A DNA stretch of 64,000 nt. Source: Thalassolituus alkanivorans (GTDB taxonomy: Bacteria > Pseudomonadota > Gammaproteobacteria > Pseudomonadales > Oceanobacteraceae). Shown here piece by piece: positions 9,447 to 18,945 of the stretch. The notes under the pieces are model-generated. The model was given only the letters and a program-made list of their open reading frames with translations, made no database searches and had not been told where the DNA came from. The stretch's first letter is position 1. Every line of letters begins with the position of its first letter. The position numbers were made by a program, and so were the translations under genes. The stretch is from positions 38,451 through 102,450 of the forward strand of contig NZ_JAJAEL010000039.1 in NCBI RefSeq assembly GCF_020447205.1, written 5' to 3'.

Positions 9447-10103
9447 TTACTGTTTAGTCCAAACTGATTTGACAATGCCAAAGCCAATGGCACCTAAAAT
9501 TGCACCAGTCACTTTGTCGATATAGAACGCCATTCGGGTAAATTTATTGCGTACGTTGTTGTTGGATAACAAATAGATAATAGCCACATCCCATAGAAAA
9601 ACGATAGCCGTCATCCAGGCGCCAAGAAGAATTTTGAACTTTAAGCTGATCTCTGGTGTAAGCGCAACAGTGAAGAGACTCAGGTAAAATAACAGGTTTT
9701 TAGGGTTTAAAATTCCGGACAGAAAACCAGTAATGAATTCTTTTGAAAAGGAAATCAGCGAGAATCTTTCAGTACCTTCGGATGTGGTTGCCATATTCTG
9801 ATATGAACTTCTGGGTGCCTTTAATGCATGAAACGCAATGTACATAAGGAAAAGACCGCCAACAACTTTAAGTGCAATCATTATGGAGGTTGAAGCTGAA
9901 AGAATTGCTCCTACACCAATAAGGCATAGGCCAATGTAAACGGCATTGGCAGAGGCAATCCCAAGTGCAACGCCAATGGCATTTTTACGATTTCCCTTTA
10001 AGGCACTTTTTACAACCAACACAAAGTCAGGCCCCGGACTGAGTAGCGCAAGGAAATGGGCGATTGCTACGGTGATGAAGATGCTGATCAAACTAAGTTC
10101 CAT
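9447..10103 (-). CDS. LysE/RhtB family amino acid exporter
   Basis: Inner-membrane exporter of amino acids or related metabolites. 218 residues with about six membrane segments and the family hallmark LSPGPDFVLV near residue 21-30, followed by the GVALGIASANAVYIG segment. Length and layout match the LysE translocator family. The substrate is not predictable. The 104-bp downstream gap holds no clear terminator. Confidence 0.88.
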   Translation of the reverse strand: MELSLISIFITVAIAHFLALLSPGPDFVLVVKSALKGNRKNAIGVALGIASANAVYIGLCLIGVGAILSASTSIMIALKVVGGLFLMYIAFHALKAPRSSYQNMATTSEGTERFSLISFSKEFITGFLSGILNPKNLLFYLSLFTVALTPEISLKFKILLGAWMTAIVFLWDVAIIYLLSNNNVRNKFTRMAFYIDKVTGAILGAIGFGIVKSVWTKQ

Positions 10104-10241
10104 AGGGTTCTCTTCTTAATAAAAATTGATGAATTTCAGAGGAGTCTAGTACCATGTTGATTTGTGAAGGGCGCTCTGGCCTGAGCCCTTATCAGTTCTG
10201 CGATTTTATCCATGCTTATCCTGCGCCATTACGCGATTGGT

Positions 10242-10799
10242 TTACGGCTTCGGATGGTCACTCTTCAGCCGTCCATACATGGCTGAGTCAGAGACAATAC
10301 CGTTGACCTCCCAGCGCTGCCTTAACAAACCTTCCCGGGAAAATCCGAGCTTCTCCAGCGTTTTTGCAGATGACTGATTGTCTGGATCGATCTCTGCTTC
10401 AATCCGGCGCAGCCCCAATACACTGAAACCGTACTGTATCAGGGCCTCGCCTGCCTCATTAATGTAACCCTTTCCCCAGGCTGCGTGGCCCAAACCAAAA
10501 CCGATTTCGGCACGTTTGGATTCTGCGTCATAGCTGAATAGCATGCACTTTCCGATCAGCTCACCAGTGGATTGCAGATACACCCCGAGAACCAGCGATT
10601 CCTGGCGTTGCATCGAATCATTGCTCGCATTTATAAAGTCCAGAGAATCCTGAAGGGCTTTCCAGGGGGGCGTATTCCAATAGCGCATAACTTCAGGATC
10701 GGAGAAAATTTCCAGCAGGCTTTCCGCATCATTAATCGCCAAAGGTTTCAGTGATAAGCGTTCGGTTTCAATAACCGGAAAAAATAATCCTTCGGGCAT
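10242..10799 (-). CDS. GNAT N-acetyltransferase, RimJ/RimL-like
   Basis: Acetyl-CoA-dependent N-acetyltransferase of the Acetyltransf_3 type. It opens with ETERLSLKPL, has the acetyl-CoA loop region around GLGHAAWGKGYINEA and ends with the NQSSAKTLEKLGF motif of this family. ATG 10799 was chosen because GGAGG lies five bases upstream; the frame extends four codons further to 10811 without such a site. The substrate (ribosomal protein, antibiotic or metabolite) is unknown. Confidence 0.85.
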   Translation of the reverse strand: MPEGLFFPVIETERLSLKPLAINDAESLLEIFSDPEVMRYWNTPPWKALQDSLDFINASNDSMQRQESLVLGVYLQSTGELIGKCMLFSYDAESKRAEIGFGLGHAAWGKGYINEAGEALIQYGFSVLGLRRIEAEIDPDNQSSAKTLEKLGFSREGLLRQRWEVNGIVSDSAMYGRLKSDHPKP

Positions 10800-10988
10800 G
10801 CACGCCTCCATTTCGTAGGTAACCCTGAAATATCGCTCCCGTTAAATATCAAGCGCCAGCGAAGGCCGTGCTTTTTAAATACGGTGTGAGCTGCGGTAGC
10901 TAGCATCAGAGCAGCTAGCTATGAGAGAAAGATTTAAGCTGGATAACGAGGGTACACTTAAGATGACTTAGTTATCAATAGTTTGTGT

Positions 10989-11256
10989 TAGGGCCTGTCG
11001 ACACTAATTAAATAGGCCTGTTATCGGCTAAAAATATCTCAGGCAAGGCGCTGAGAGTGTGGCCTAACGGGTTAAGCGAGCGAACAGCAACGCAGAATGA
11101 GGTATTTTTAGCCATAACCCTTCGGGCTGAGGCCAGTTTTCCACATAAACGTCGTCGCTCGTCATTCATTTAGCCCGCTAATATCACTCCTCTCTCCTTG
11201 TTCTGAGAAAAACTGGCTCTCAGCAGGCCGGATTTACTTAGTGTCGACAGGCCCTA
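10989..11256. mobile_element. MITE-like element with 25-bp terminal inverted repeats
   Basis: A non-coding 268-bp segment bounded by 25-bp inverted repeats (10989-11013 and 11232-11256) that match at 24 of 25 positions; outer sequence TAGGGCCTGTCGACACTA. The outermost TA on each side could be a target duplication as made by IS630/Tc1-type transposases. Inside is a second inverted repeat, GGCTAAAAATATCTCA against TGAGGTATTTTTAGCC. No transposase is encoded, so mobilisation would be in trans. It lies between the acetyltransferase and moa operons. Confidence 0.7.
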
Positions 11257-11321
11257 GCTGAACACCCGTGCCGGGCTGGCGGAAAGAGCAGGAGAAGCTG
11301 GCATAAGATCGCCGGAAACCC

Positions 11322-11801
11322 TTACTGCCACTTATCCAGCGCCTGTTTGTCTTTATCCAGCGCTTCTACCCAGCGATCACCCTGGCTGGTAACCTCCTTT
11401 TTCCAGAAAGGTGCGCGGTTTTTCAGATAATCCATTATGTAATAGCAGGCATCGAAGGCAGCTTCACGGTGTGAGCTGCTGACTCCCACAAAAACAATCT
11501 GATCGGAAATCGCCAGGGCGCCAACGCGGTGTATCAGGCGCACGCGGTTAATGGGCCAGCGGGTACTGGCATCTGCGACAATCTGCTGCAGCGCTTTTTC
11601 GGTCATGCCCGGATAGTGCTCCAGCGTCAGGCCGCTCACTTGTGCCCCCTGATTCATTTCACGTACCAGTCCGGTAAAGAACACCACGGCGCCGTCGCTG
11701 CGGTTATCGTTGCGCAGCTCGGCGTATTCGTGGGCAACGTCGAAATCCGCCTGTTGCACTGCAATATAGTGTTGGCTGTTGCTGGCGTTTTCTGTACTCA
11801 T
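11322..11801 (-). CDS. moaE: Molybdopterin synthase catalytic subunit MoaE
   Basis: Large subunit of molybdopterin synthase, which inserts two sulfurs into cyclic pyranopterin monophosphate. 159 residues. The family motifs AVVFFTGLVRE, LEHYPGMTEKALQQI, RLIHRVGAL and the lysine-containing RAPFWKKEV near the C-terminus are present. Last gene of the moa operon, three bases after moaD. Confidence 0.95.
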   Translation of the reverse strand: MSTENASNSQHYIAVQQADFDVAHEYAELRNDNRSDGAVVFFTGLVREMNQGAQVSGLTLEHYPGMTEKALQQIVADASTRWPINRVRLIHRVGALAISDQIVFVGVSSSHREAAFDACYYIMDYLKNRAPFWKKEVTSQGDRWVEALDKDKQALDKWQ

Positions 11802-11803
11802 CG

Positions 11804-12052
11804 TCAGCCTCCGGTCACCGGCGGGAAAAATGCCACTTCATCACTGCTGTTAATCGGGGTGTTTTCGTCGTTGATCAGTGTCTGATTGATGGCGGCCAGT
11901 GCATGCCCCACTGCCAGCCGTTTTGCCTGCTGTGGAAAATGCTGTATTAACGCAGCGCGCACGGTTGCCAGGCTGGCTGGTAACGGCAGGTCGATATCAC
12001 AGTGTGCGCAACCGAGTTGTTCGCGCAGGGCGGCAAAAAATAGAATATTCAT
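11804..12052 (-). CDS. moaD: Molybdopterin synthase sulfur carrier subunit MoaD
   Basis: Ubiquitin-fold sulfur carrier of 82 residues ending in the diagnostic Gly-Gly (PVTGG), which is adenylated and thiocarboxylated. It begins [14 protein letters not shown], typical of MoaD. Partner of MoaE encoded immediately downstream. Confidence 0.95.
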   Translation of the reverse strand: MNILFFAALREQLGCAHCDIDLPLPASLATVRAALIQHFPQQAKRLAVGHALAAINQTLINDENTPINSSDEVAFFPPVTGG

Positions 12053-12061
12053 AAACAGATT

Positions 12062-12547
12062 TTATCCTGTGCTGTCGGCCTGCCAGTGGCCGGTTTTTCC
12101 GCCCTGTTTTTCCAGCACACGAATGCCTTCGAGTACCATGGCCGGGTCAACGGCCTTGCACATATCAAACAGGGTGAGTGCGGCAACGGATACGGCGGTA
12201 AGTGCCTCCATCTCTACACCGGTCTGGCCGGTGAGTTTGGCCAGACTGGTGATGCGCACCCGGTTGTGCTCCGGTTGTGCTTCAAAATCGACGGCCACTT
12301 TACTCAGCATCAGCGGATGGCAGAGCGGAATCAGCTGGCTGGTCTGTTTGGCGGCCTGAATGCCGGCAATACGGGCGACGGAAAACACATCGCCTTTATG
12401 ATGTTCGCCAGCAAGAATTTTCTGCAAGGTGTCGGCGCTCATGCGCACGTAACCTTCGGCCCGTGCTTCACGCACCGTGGCGGCTTTATTGCTGACATCC
12501 ACCATGCTGGCTTCGCCGCGCTGATTAATATGGGAAAATTCACTCAT
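12062..12547 (-). CDS. moaC: Cyclic pyranopterin monophosphate synthase MoaC
   Basis: Converts the MoaA product into cyclic pyranopterin monophosphate. 161 residues. Conserved blocks [39 protein letters not shown] and the N-terminal block [15 protein letters not shown] are intact. Within the moa operon, between moaB and moaD. Confidence 0.96.
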   Translation of the reverse strand: MSEFSHINQRGEASMVDVSNKAATVREARAEGYVRMSADTLQKILAGEHHKGDVFSVARIAGIQAAKQTSQLIPLCHPLMLSKVAVDFEAQPEHNRVRITSLAKLTGQTGVEMEALTAVSVAALTLFDMCKAVDPAMVLEGIRVLEKQGGKTGHWQADSTG

Positions 12548-12598
12548 AAGCTTTCATTCTTAAATAATCACTCACAATATTGGCGGTATTTATGTGCT

Positions 12599-13138
12599 TT
12601 AACCGCGGCTGCCACAGTGGGCGGTATTTTTTAACTGCGGTACAAAGTTGCATGGGCGGTGGCGGCTGTCGAGCTGGGTCTGAATAATATCGTCCCAGGC
12701 GGTACGGCAGGCATTGGTGGAACCGGGCATGCAGAAGACGATAGTCTGGTTGGCCAGTCCGGCAATGGCACGGCTCTGAATGGTGGAGGTGCCGATCTGG
12801 TTGTAGGAAATCTGGCGGAACAGTTCACCAAAACCATCAACGGTTTTATCCAGCAGTGGCGTTACCGCTTCGGGGGTGGAGTCGCAGCTGGTAAAACCGG
12901 TACCGCCGGTAATCAGCACAGCCTGGGTTTTATCGTCGGCAATCCACTGGGATACGGCGGCGCGGATTTTATAGACGTTATCCACAACGATTTTTTTATC
13001 GCTTAAAAAGTGCCCGGCATCGGTCAGTTTTTCGACCAGCAGCTGGCCGGAGGTGTCGGTGTCTTCGGTGCGTGAGTCGGACACGGTTAATACCGCGATA
13101 TTCAGTGGAATAAAATCTTCGGTAAAGGTTTTGGCCAT
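12599..13138 (-). CDS. moaB: Molybdopterin adenylyltransferase-like protein MoaB
   Basis: MoaB/Mog-fold protein that adenylylates molybdopterin. Hallmark TGGTGFTSCDSTPEAV and the later SRAIAGLANQTIVFCMPGS block are present. ATG 13138 has a GAGGAC site and gives 179 residues; the frame opens eleven codons earlier, inside mobA, without support. Starts 9 bp after the mobA stop. Confidence 0.93.
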   Translation of the reverse strand: MAKTFTEDFIPLNIAVLTVSDSRTEDTDTSGQLLVEKLTDAGHFLSDKKIVVDNVYKIRAAVSQWIADDKTQAVLITGGTGFTSCDSTPEAVTPLLDKTVDGFGELFRQISYNQIGTSTIQSRAIAGLANQTIVFCMPGSTNACRTAWDDIIQTQLDSRHRPCNFVPQLKNTAHCGSRG

Positions 13139-13146
13139 GATTGTCC

Positions 13147-13761
13147 TCAGTGATGGGCGTGTTCCGCCCATTCGTCCGGTGTGTTGGTATTGGTCAGTGC
13201 ATGCGTGCCGGGAGAGGGTAGCTGCACGCTGGCAAAGGTATGAATTAATGAACCGACAGAACGCCGTGCCGCCGGATTCTGCAGTTGCTCGTTCAGCCAG
13301 CGCAGCAGCTCCTGACTGATTGGTAAATAAAGTGGCAGGCAGATCGGTAAAGAATCCTGCTGATAACAGGCGGCTTTACAGGCTGCACGTCCGCTGCTGA
13401 TCAGCAGCTGTAAATCCTGACTGCGGATATGCGGCATATCGACCGGCAGCAATATTAATTCGTCAATCTGATCGTTCAGTGCTGCTTTAACTGCAGCCTG
13501 AATACCCGCCAGAGGCCCGGCTCCGGCAATGTCATCGGCCAGTATTTTATAGTGACAACCATCGGGTGCCGATAAACCCAGCTCCACCTGATGCGGCTGG
13601 CGGCTGAGCCAGAGCACAGTCGGTTTAAGGTCAATTAACTGTTGCCAGTTGCGTTCGCCGAGATGACGAAAACCTTTCACCGGCAGCAGGGCTTTATCCT
13701 GTCCCATACGCTGTGATGAACCACCGGCCAGTAATACGGCAGCAAGCTGTGGCGCGTTCAT
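13147..13761 (-). CDS. mobA: Molybdenum cofactor guanylyltransferase MobA
   Basis: Attaches GMP to Mo-molybdopterin to make the bis-MGD cofactor. N-terminal nucleotidyltransferase signature LLAGGSSQRMGQDKALL (residues 10-26) and the metal-binding region LLPVDMPHI are visible. 204 residues. The start directly abuts the moaA stop. Its presence implies DMSO-reductase-family molybdoenzymes in this organism. Confidence 0.93.
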   Translation of the reverse strand: MNAPQLAAVLLAGGSSQRMGQDKALLPVKGFRHLGERNWQQLIDLKPTVLWLSRQPHQVELGLSAPDGCHYKILADDIAGAGPLAGIQAAVKAALNDQIDELILLPVDMPHIRSQDLQLLISSGRAACKAACYQQDSLPICLPLYLPISQELLRWLNEQLQNPAARRSVGSLIHTFASVQLPSPGTHALTNTNTPDEWAEHAHH

Positions 13762-14829
13762 TCAGCCACCAATCATCGCAAAATGAGATATCGCGCCGGT
13801 GCGTCCGGCCTGCAGATAATGGCTTTCTTTTTTCTGGCCGAGCAGGGTACGGATATGCTGCTGTATGTCAGCACTGGCATGATGAAGCAGTGGCCGTAAT
13901 TCATAGCCTTCTTCACCGAATAAACACAGGTGTAATTTGCCCTGAGCAGAAATTCGCAGACGATTGCAGCTTTTACAGAAATCCTGACTGTAAGGCATGA
14001 TCAGGCCGATCTGTCCGCTGAAATCCGGGTGATAAAATTCCTGTGCCGGCCCGTCGTGGCTGCCGCGTAATTTCGGTTGCCAGCCATCCTGCAGTAACTG
14101 CTGTTTAATATCTTCACCACGCACATGCTGAGCGGCAAAAAATCCGGCGTTGTCGCCGGTCTGCATCAGTTCGATAAAACGCAGGGTTACCGGTGTGGCT
14201 TTTAACCAGTTTAAAAACTGGCCAAGGCCGCTTTCATTAAAGGTTTTCAGCAGCACCGCATTCACTTTAATGCGGGTTAAGCCAAGGGCGCGTGCACGTT
14301 CAATACCGTTAAGAATTTCCTGCAGTTTGTCGTGGCCGGTAATGGCCTGAAACTGCTGCGGGTCGAGGCTGTCGATGCTGACATTGAGCTGGTCGAGTCC
14401 GGCAGCTACCCAGTCATCAATCTGTTTGCTTAAACGGTAACCATTGGTGGTGAGCGCAACCTGCTCAATACCGGCGGTGTTTTTCAGGATGCGGATAATC
14501 TCTGGCAGGTCTTTGCGCAGGCTGGGCTCGCCGCCGGTAATGCGGATTTTACGTGTGCCCAGAGCGGCAAAGGTCTGCGCCAGCGTGGCAATTTCATCCA
14601 GACTGAGGGGCGCAGGCGTATCACTGCACTGGTAGCCATCCGGCAGGCAGTAATTGCAGCGGAAGTTGCAGACATCGGTTACCGACAGACGCAGATAGCT
14701 GAAGCGCCGGCCATGGGTATCCTGCAGCGTGGTGTCTGATGATTGCGGCACAATGCCGGTGGCAGACGCCGGTGCTGGCGGGATGTCGGCAACAGGCCGC
14801 AGGGGAATCAGCGGTTGTTGCGGTGTCAT
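13762..14829 (-). CDS. moaA: GTP 3',8-cyclase MoaA
   Basis: Radical SAM enzyme that starts molybdenum cofactor synthesis from GTP. The N-terminal 4Fe-4S motif CNFRCNYC gives cysteines 54, 58 and 61; the C-terminal cluster motif begins CKSCNRLRIS. It ends in the conserved Gly-Gly. 355 residues, about 25-30 more than usual because of a Pro/Ala-rich N-terminal extension before the core. ATG 14829 has an AAAGGTG site. First gene of the six-gene minus-strand moa operon. Confidence 0.95.
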   Translation of the reverse strand: MTPQQPLIPLRPVADIPPAPASATGIVPQSSDTTLQDTHGRRFSYLRLSVTDVCNFRCNYCLPDGYQCSDTPAPLSLDEIATLAQTFAALGTRKIRITGGEPSLRKDLPEIIRILKNTAGIEQVALTTNGYRLSKQIDDWVAAGLDQLNVSIDSLDPQQFQAITGHDKLQEILNGIERARALGLTRIKVNAVLLKTFNESGLGQFLNWLKATPVTLRFIELMQTGDNAGFFAAQHVRGEDIKQQLLQDGWQPKLRGSHDGPAQEFYHPDFSGQIGLIMPYSQDFCKSCNRLRISAQGKLHLCLFGEEGYELRPLLHHASADIQQHIRTLLGQKKESHYLQAGRTGAISHFAMIGG

Positions 14830-15392
14830 TGTTCACCTTTCCAAGAGTGGGAGGCCCGGGCATTTCTTTGCGGACCCTGGTGGCCGGACGCTGTGCGGTT
14901 GCAGTGCGTGGCGGTCACGGCTGGCGCGCCCTATTGCGGCTGTAAAACAGGTTGGCAACGTAGGCGCGGCAGCTCGGTGGTTTGACTCCAGTGTATGAGC
15001 TTTGCGCTGAAAGCTGAAGGCGAAATGTGCCACTTTTACCGGCTGTTTCAGGATTGGCAGGAGTGCGTTTCTGATTGCAGGCGCTGGCGTCAGTGCCTGC
15101 CAAGCCCCTCCCAACACTCTGTTGCGCATTTGCATCAATCCCTTATGAAGGGCCTGACAGCGCTGCAGCTCCCGTTGTTGCTGATATTTTACATTGTTCT
15201 GGCGGGTGGATCAGGCTGTTCTGGCAGGCGTTGTTACGCCTCTCTATAGCGGCTGTTAAGGTGCGCGCGAATGAGACTGGCCGGTATCTCTTTGTGGCCT
15301 TTGGCTTCACTCCGGTGTTGTTCATCGGGCATAAGGCTCCCCGGTACCGCCGGTCTCTGCTGTTCACACCTTCTTTTTCCTGGTAGTTACTT
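14830..15392. other. 563-bp intergenic region between divergent moaA and outer-membrane gene
   Basis: It must hold the promoters of both neighbours. Several overlapping frames are open on both strands, but none has protein-like composition or a good start, and I leave them out. A molybdenum-cofactor riboswitch often precedes moaA in gammaproteobacteria; I could not identify one by eye. Confidence 0.4.
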
Positions 15393-16226
15393 ATGTTGTT
15401 AAAATCTCTGCGCCAGCGGATGGCCCTGCTGTTGACGCTGCTGGCGTCGGCTTTTTTCTCGTTTTCTGTTCAGGCGGTCACCACTCTGCGTACTCAGGGG
15501 CAGTGGTATGGCTACTGGGGCTGGAACAATGCCACGTATTCCAACAGTGATATTCACTTTAAAGGTGATGATCACGATTTCACGTTGTACGGCGTTAAAG
15601 CCCGCGACCGTCAGAATCAGGTGTCGTGGAATGAGGTTTTCCACTCTTATCTGAATCCCGGCCGACTGACGATTCCACAGTACAACTGGCGTGTTGGTTA
15701 TTTTGTTGCTGATAACTGGTCGGTATCGCTCGGCTTTGATCATATGAAGTATGTGATGGTGCAGGATCAGACCGTCGATATCAGCGGTACTATTAATCGT
15801 CCCGGGTTTGAACGCACCGACCCGGCCCGTGGTCAGCAGAAGCTCAGCACTGATTTTCTTGATTATGAGCATACCGACGGCTTTAACATGATCTCACTGG
15901 AAACCGAGCGTTTTCTGCCGCTGTGGTCCTGGGGCAATAAAATGGATCTGGCGGTATTTGCCGGTTTGGGTGCCGGCATTCTGTATCCGAAAAGCAACGT
16001 TAAACTGCTTAGTGGCGAACGTAATGATGAGTGGCATGTCGCCGGTTATGCCACCACGGTTAAAGTGGGTGTTGAAGCCACGCTGTGGAAAGGCTTCTTT
16101 TTCCGCTTCCTCGGTAAATATGGGCATGCCGATATGGATGATGTGCTGACCAGCAATAAAGGCGATAAAGCCGATCAGAGTTTTTACTTTGATGAATATA
16201 TTGGCGTATTCGGTTATCGCTTCTGA
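15393..16226 (+). CDS. Outer-membrane beta-barrel protein, function unknown
   Basis: 277 residues with a clear Sec signal peptide (cleavage near VQA-VTT). The rest is rich in aromatic residues in alternating pattern (for example QWYGYWGWNN) and ends in Phe (VFGYRF), the C-terminal signature of outer-membrane barrels. Eight to ten strands would fit. Monocistronic. I do not recognise the specific family. Confidence 0.75.
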   Translation: MLLKSLRQRMALLLTLLASAFFSFSVQAVTTLRTQGQWYGYWGWNNATYSNSDIHFKGDDHDFTLYGVKARDRQNQVSWNEVFHSYLNPGRLTIPQYNWRVGYFVADNWSVSLGFDHMKYVMVQDQTVDISGTINRPGFERTDPARGQQKLSTDFLDYEHTDGFNMISLETERFLPLWSWGNKMDLAVFAGLGAGILYPKSNVKLLSGERNDEWHVAGYATTVKVGVEATLWKGFFFRFLGKYGHADMDDVLTSNKGDKADQSFYFDEYIGVFGYRF

Positions 16227-16326
16227 GGCTGCTTAAATGAGCTGGCTTTACGCACGCTCACACGGCAAACCGTGACCCCTCCGGGCGGCAGTGATACATT
16301 GCGCGCTGCGAAACCGGAGGGCAAAA

Positions 16327-17064
16327 ATGATCATGCGTTTTACTGTCAGGCAGTGTGCGGTTGCCCTGCTGTTATTCTGTTGTTTACCTCTGCAGGCAGC
16401 GCAGGCCAGTCAGGCCGATGAGCGCCAGTCCGGTCCGCAATCCTTCCGTGAAGCCAAGCGTATGGCGGCTAAGCTGTACGCCAGTCTGCCGGGTGGTCTG
16501 CGCACCTTTTATTGTGACTGTGCTTTCTCCGGCAAAGATATTGATGCTTCAGCCTGCGGCTACAGTGCGCGTAAAAATGCCAAACGCGGTGCGCGGCTGG
16601 AATGGGAGCATGTGGTTCCTGCCTGGGAGTTTGGCCATCAGCTGCAGTGCTGGCAGAACGGTGGCCGCAAGAACTGCAGTAAAAACGATGCGCAATTCCG
16701 CCGTATGGAAGCCGACCTGCACAATCTTGTGCCTGCTGTTGGCGAGTTAAACGGCGACCGTTCCAACTTCCGTTTCGGTATGCTCGAAGGTGAGCCGCGT
16801 GTCTATGGCCGCTGTGATTTTGAAGTGGATTTCAAACTGCGCCGTGCCGAGCCGAAAGACGACCGCCGCGGTGATGTGGCGCGGGTTTATTTCTATATGC
16901 GTGACCGCTATGGCCTGAAAATCAGCCGCCAGCAAACACAGCTGTTTAATGCCTGGCATAAGCTGGATGCGGTGGATGATGCCGAACGTGAGCGTGACCG
17001 CAGGATCAGCGCGTTGCAGGGGAATGGTAATTGTTATGTGCGCAGTTGTGATAATAAAAAGTAA
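16327..17064 (+). CDS. endA: Endonuclease I (EndA/NucM family), secreted
   Basis: Periplasmic or extracellular non-specific DNase of the beta-beta-alpha-metal fold. ATG 16327 follows a GGAGGG site; the open frame begins earlier at 16291. Signal peptide to about residue 27 (LQAAQA-SQA). The catalytic core EWEHVVPAWEFG with the general-base His, and the metal-binding Asn in DLHNLVPAVGELNGDRSN, are intact. Eight cysteines suggest disulfides. About 245 residues, normal for the family. Confidence 0.93.
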   Translation: MIMRFTVRQCAVALLLFCCLPLQAAQASQADERQSGPQSFREAKRMAAKLYASLPGGLRTFYCDCAFSGKDIDASACGYSARKNAKRGARLEWEHVVPAWEFGHQLQCWQNGGRKNCSKNDAQFRRMEADLHNLVPAVGELNGDRSNFRFGMLEGEPRVYGRCDFEVDFKLRRAEPKDDRRGDVARVYFYMRDRYGLKISRQQTQLFNAWHKLDAVDDAERERDRRISALQGNGNCYVRSCDNKK

Positions 17065-17287
17065 TAACTATCGGGTTTGATAACAGCAAATGAAAGGGGG
17101 CATTCCAGCGTTATCCTGCGCCACCGGAGGTTGAGCATTATAAGGCCTGTATTGTCATTTCTGCGCGGTAGACATTCCTGATAGTGCGCAGTAATCTGGC
17201 TGCGATCAGTGGTGCAGGGAAAGCATCAGCAGTGCCCGGATATTTTCCGCACCGGCCAATAAACTGCCATTTATCAAGGAAGAGACC

Positions 17288-18148
17288 ATGCCGAATTTTA
17301 ATTCTGCCATCGATACCGCCGCCCGCTTTGGCGACATCCCTTTTGTTGAATTTACCCAGGAACTGATTACCGGCGTGTTCGATTCGCTGGTCGAAGCGCA
17401 TATTCTGCAGGTTGAAGAATATGCCGAATTTGTTCAGACCCTGACGCAGGATTTATCCAGTTATATCAACAACACCAACGACGGTGTCAGCTTTGATGAA
17501 ATCAGCGATTTTGTGCTCAAGTACGAATTGCCGACGCTCAGCGAAACCGAGCTGGAAGCCGTACTGAACAGTCTGGAAGCGCCATCCACATCCTCGCCGG
17601 TTAATGCGGCCCAGCCAGCCACAACCGATACCTGGTGGGGTGGGTTGATGAATGCATTGGCGCCGGCTGTGGATTCGCTGGTTGATAAAATTGCCGACCC
17701 GTCACAGCACGATGACCTGCAGGCACTGGCTGCCTATAACAATGGTGTTACCAGTACGCTGCCGAATTATCAGCAGATTCACGATGCCATTGCTTCCCTG
17801 ATTTCCTCGAATAAATACAGCATACTGCAGAATATGGCGCAGCAGGGGATGATGCGTCTGGTGGTAACCGAAGGTGAAATCGAAACCAAGATTACCTTCT
17901 CCACCTGGCAGGAACGTGAAAGCACACTGGAAACCAAAAACAAAATCCGTGCGCGCCAGTCCAGCAGAACCAAACTGCGCAAAGGTGCTTTGGGCGCTTT
18001 CAAAAAAGCCAGACGCAAAGAGCGTCAGCGTCAGGTGACGGTGAATACCGCCAAGAGTTACCAGCGCGACACCAGTGGCACCAAGGTCGATATTTTTGGC
18101 CGTGTGCTGATCCGCTTTAAAACCGATTATGCGCCGCTGAACGGGTGA
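17288..18148 (+). CDS. Uncharacterised protein A of three-gene operon
   Basis: 286 residues, AGGAAGAG ribosome binding site, no signal peptide. The first 50 residues form an amphipathic helix with pattern F-x-E-F...L-I-T-x-x-F-D-S...A-H...Q-V-x-x-Y-A-E-F. A low-complexity Ser/Pro/Thr linker lies near residues 97-112, then a second helical region, a beta-like VTEGEIETKITFS block, a strongly basic segment (residues 215-255) and a terminal VLIRFKTDY strand. The start and end resemble the next protein, so the two look paralogous. Function unknown. Confidence 0.75.
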   Translation: MPNFNSAIDTAARFGDIPFVEFTQELITGVFDSLVEAHILQVEEYAEFVQTLTQDLSSYINNTNDGVSFDEISDFVLKYELPTLSETELEAVLNSLEAPSTSSPVNAAQPATTDTWWGGLMNALAPAVDSLVDKIADPSQHDDLQALAAYNNGVTSTLPNYQQIHDAIASLISSNKYSILQNMAQQGMMRLVVTEGEIETKITFSTWQERESTLETKNKIRARQSSRTKLRKGALGAFKKARRKERQRQVTVNTAKSYQRDTSGTKVDIFGRVLIRFKTDYAPLNG

Positions 18149-18156
18149 GGTGATTT

Positions 18157-18945
18157 GTGTCTGACTTTCAGTATGTCAGTCTTGGTTTTGCGGAGTTTGT
18201 CGGCCAGCTGCTGACCGAAACTTTTGAAGCCACCATTAACGCGCAGCAATACCAGCTGCGCCGTTATGCTGAACTGCAGGCGGCAATCGATCTGCCCGAC
18301 GAGCAGTTTCTGCTGCAGTTTATTGATCCGCAGCTGGTGTTCACGCGCGAAACACTCATTGCCGGTAGCCCGATTGCCCGGCAGATGATTGTTCCGCCCG
18401 AGCGGCAGGCGTTTATTCTGGAGCTGACCGAAGAGTTTGAAGAAGAATCGGTTATTTTTAAAAACCGCCTGACCAACTATGGCTTTGAAGCGCTGCGCGC
18501 AGTGATTGATGAGCAGCTTGTGGATGAGCAAAAAGCCAGCCTGCAGGCGCTGCTTAATCGTATGGAGCAGGCGCGGCTGGTGGTCGACAGTGGTGAAATT
18601 AATGCCAAGCTGGAGCTCAGCAGCCTGTATCAGACCGCGACCGATGCATCCGCCGAAACAGCAGCGGGTAATGATGGTAAAACAGCGGTCAGCGGCGTTA
18701 AGCGTCTGGCGGCATCCGATGCAGTGCTTAACACGACGCTGGTCAACAGCACGCTGAGCAGCGGAGTAAAAGAGCTGGTGGATGCTGAAACACTGGAGAA
18801 AACCCTGTTTCTCGATGGTGCCACGCTGGATAAAACCCTCGCGGCCACGGCCGACAGTCCGGTACGCATCAGTGCCAAACCCCTGCCCAGCAGCAACAGC
18901 AGTTCGGTGTATTCGCAGGTAACCATCCGTTTTAAAACCGTATGA
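18157..18945 (+). CDS. Uncharacterised protein B, paralogue of A
   Basis: 262 residues from a GTG start 8 bp after protein A. The N-terminus FAEFVGQLLTETFEATINAQ repeats the A motif at equivalent positions, the middle has a VVDSGEINAKLELSS block comparable to the VTEGEIETKITFS block of A, and it ends QVTIRFKTV like A. Rich in Ala, Leu and Glu, with a Ser-rich tail. No signal peptide. Function unknown; the shared ends suggest the two proteins assemble together. Confidence 0.75.
   Translation: MSDFQYVSLGFAEFVGQLLTETFEATINAQQYQLRRYAELQAAIDLPDEQFLLQFIDPQLVFTRETLIAGSPIARQMIVPPERQAFILELTEEFEEESVIFKNRLTNYGFEALRAVIDEQLVDEQKASLQALLNRMEQARLVVDSGEINAKLELSSLYQTATDASAETAAGNDGKTAVSGVKRLAASDAVLNTTLVNSTLSSGVKELVDAETLEKTLFLDGATLDKTLAATADSPVRISAKPLPSSNSSSVYSQVTIRFKTV

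Noticed and set aside
14833..15138. 101-codon minus-strand ORF immediately upstream of moaA
   Set aside because: Low-complexity, no credible start or family, and it lies where the moaA leader and promoter should be.
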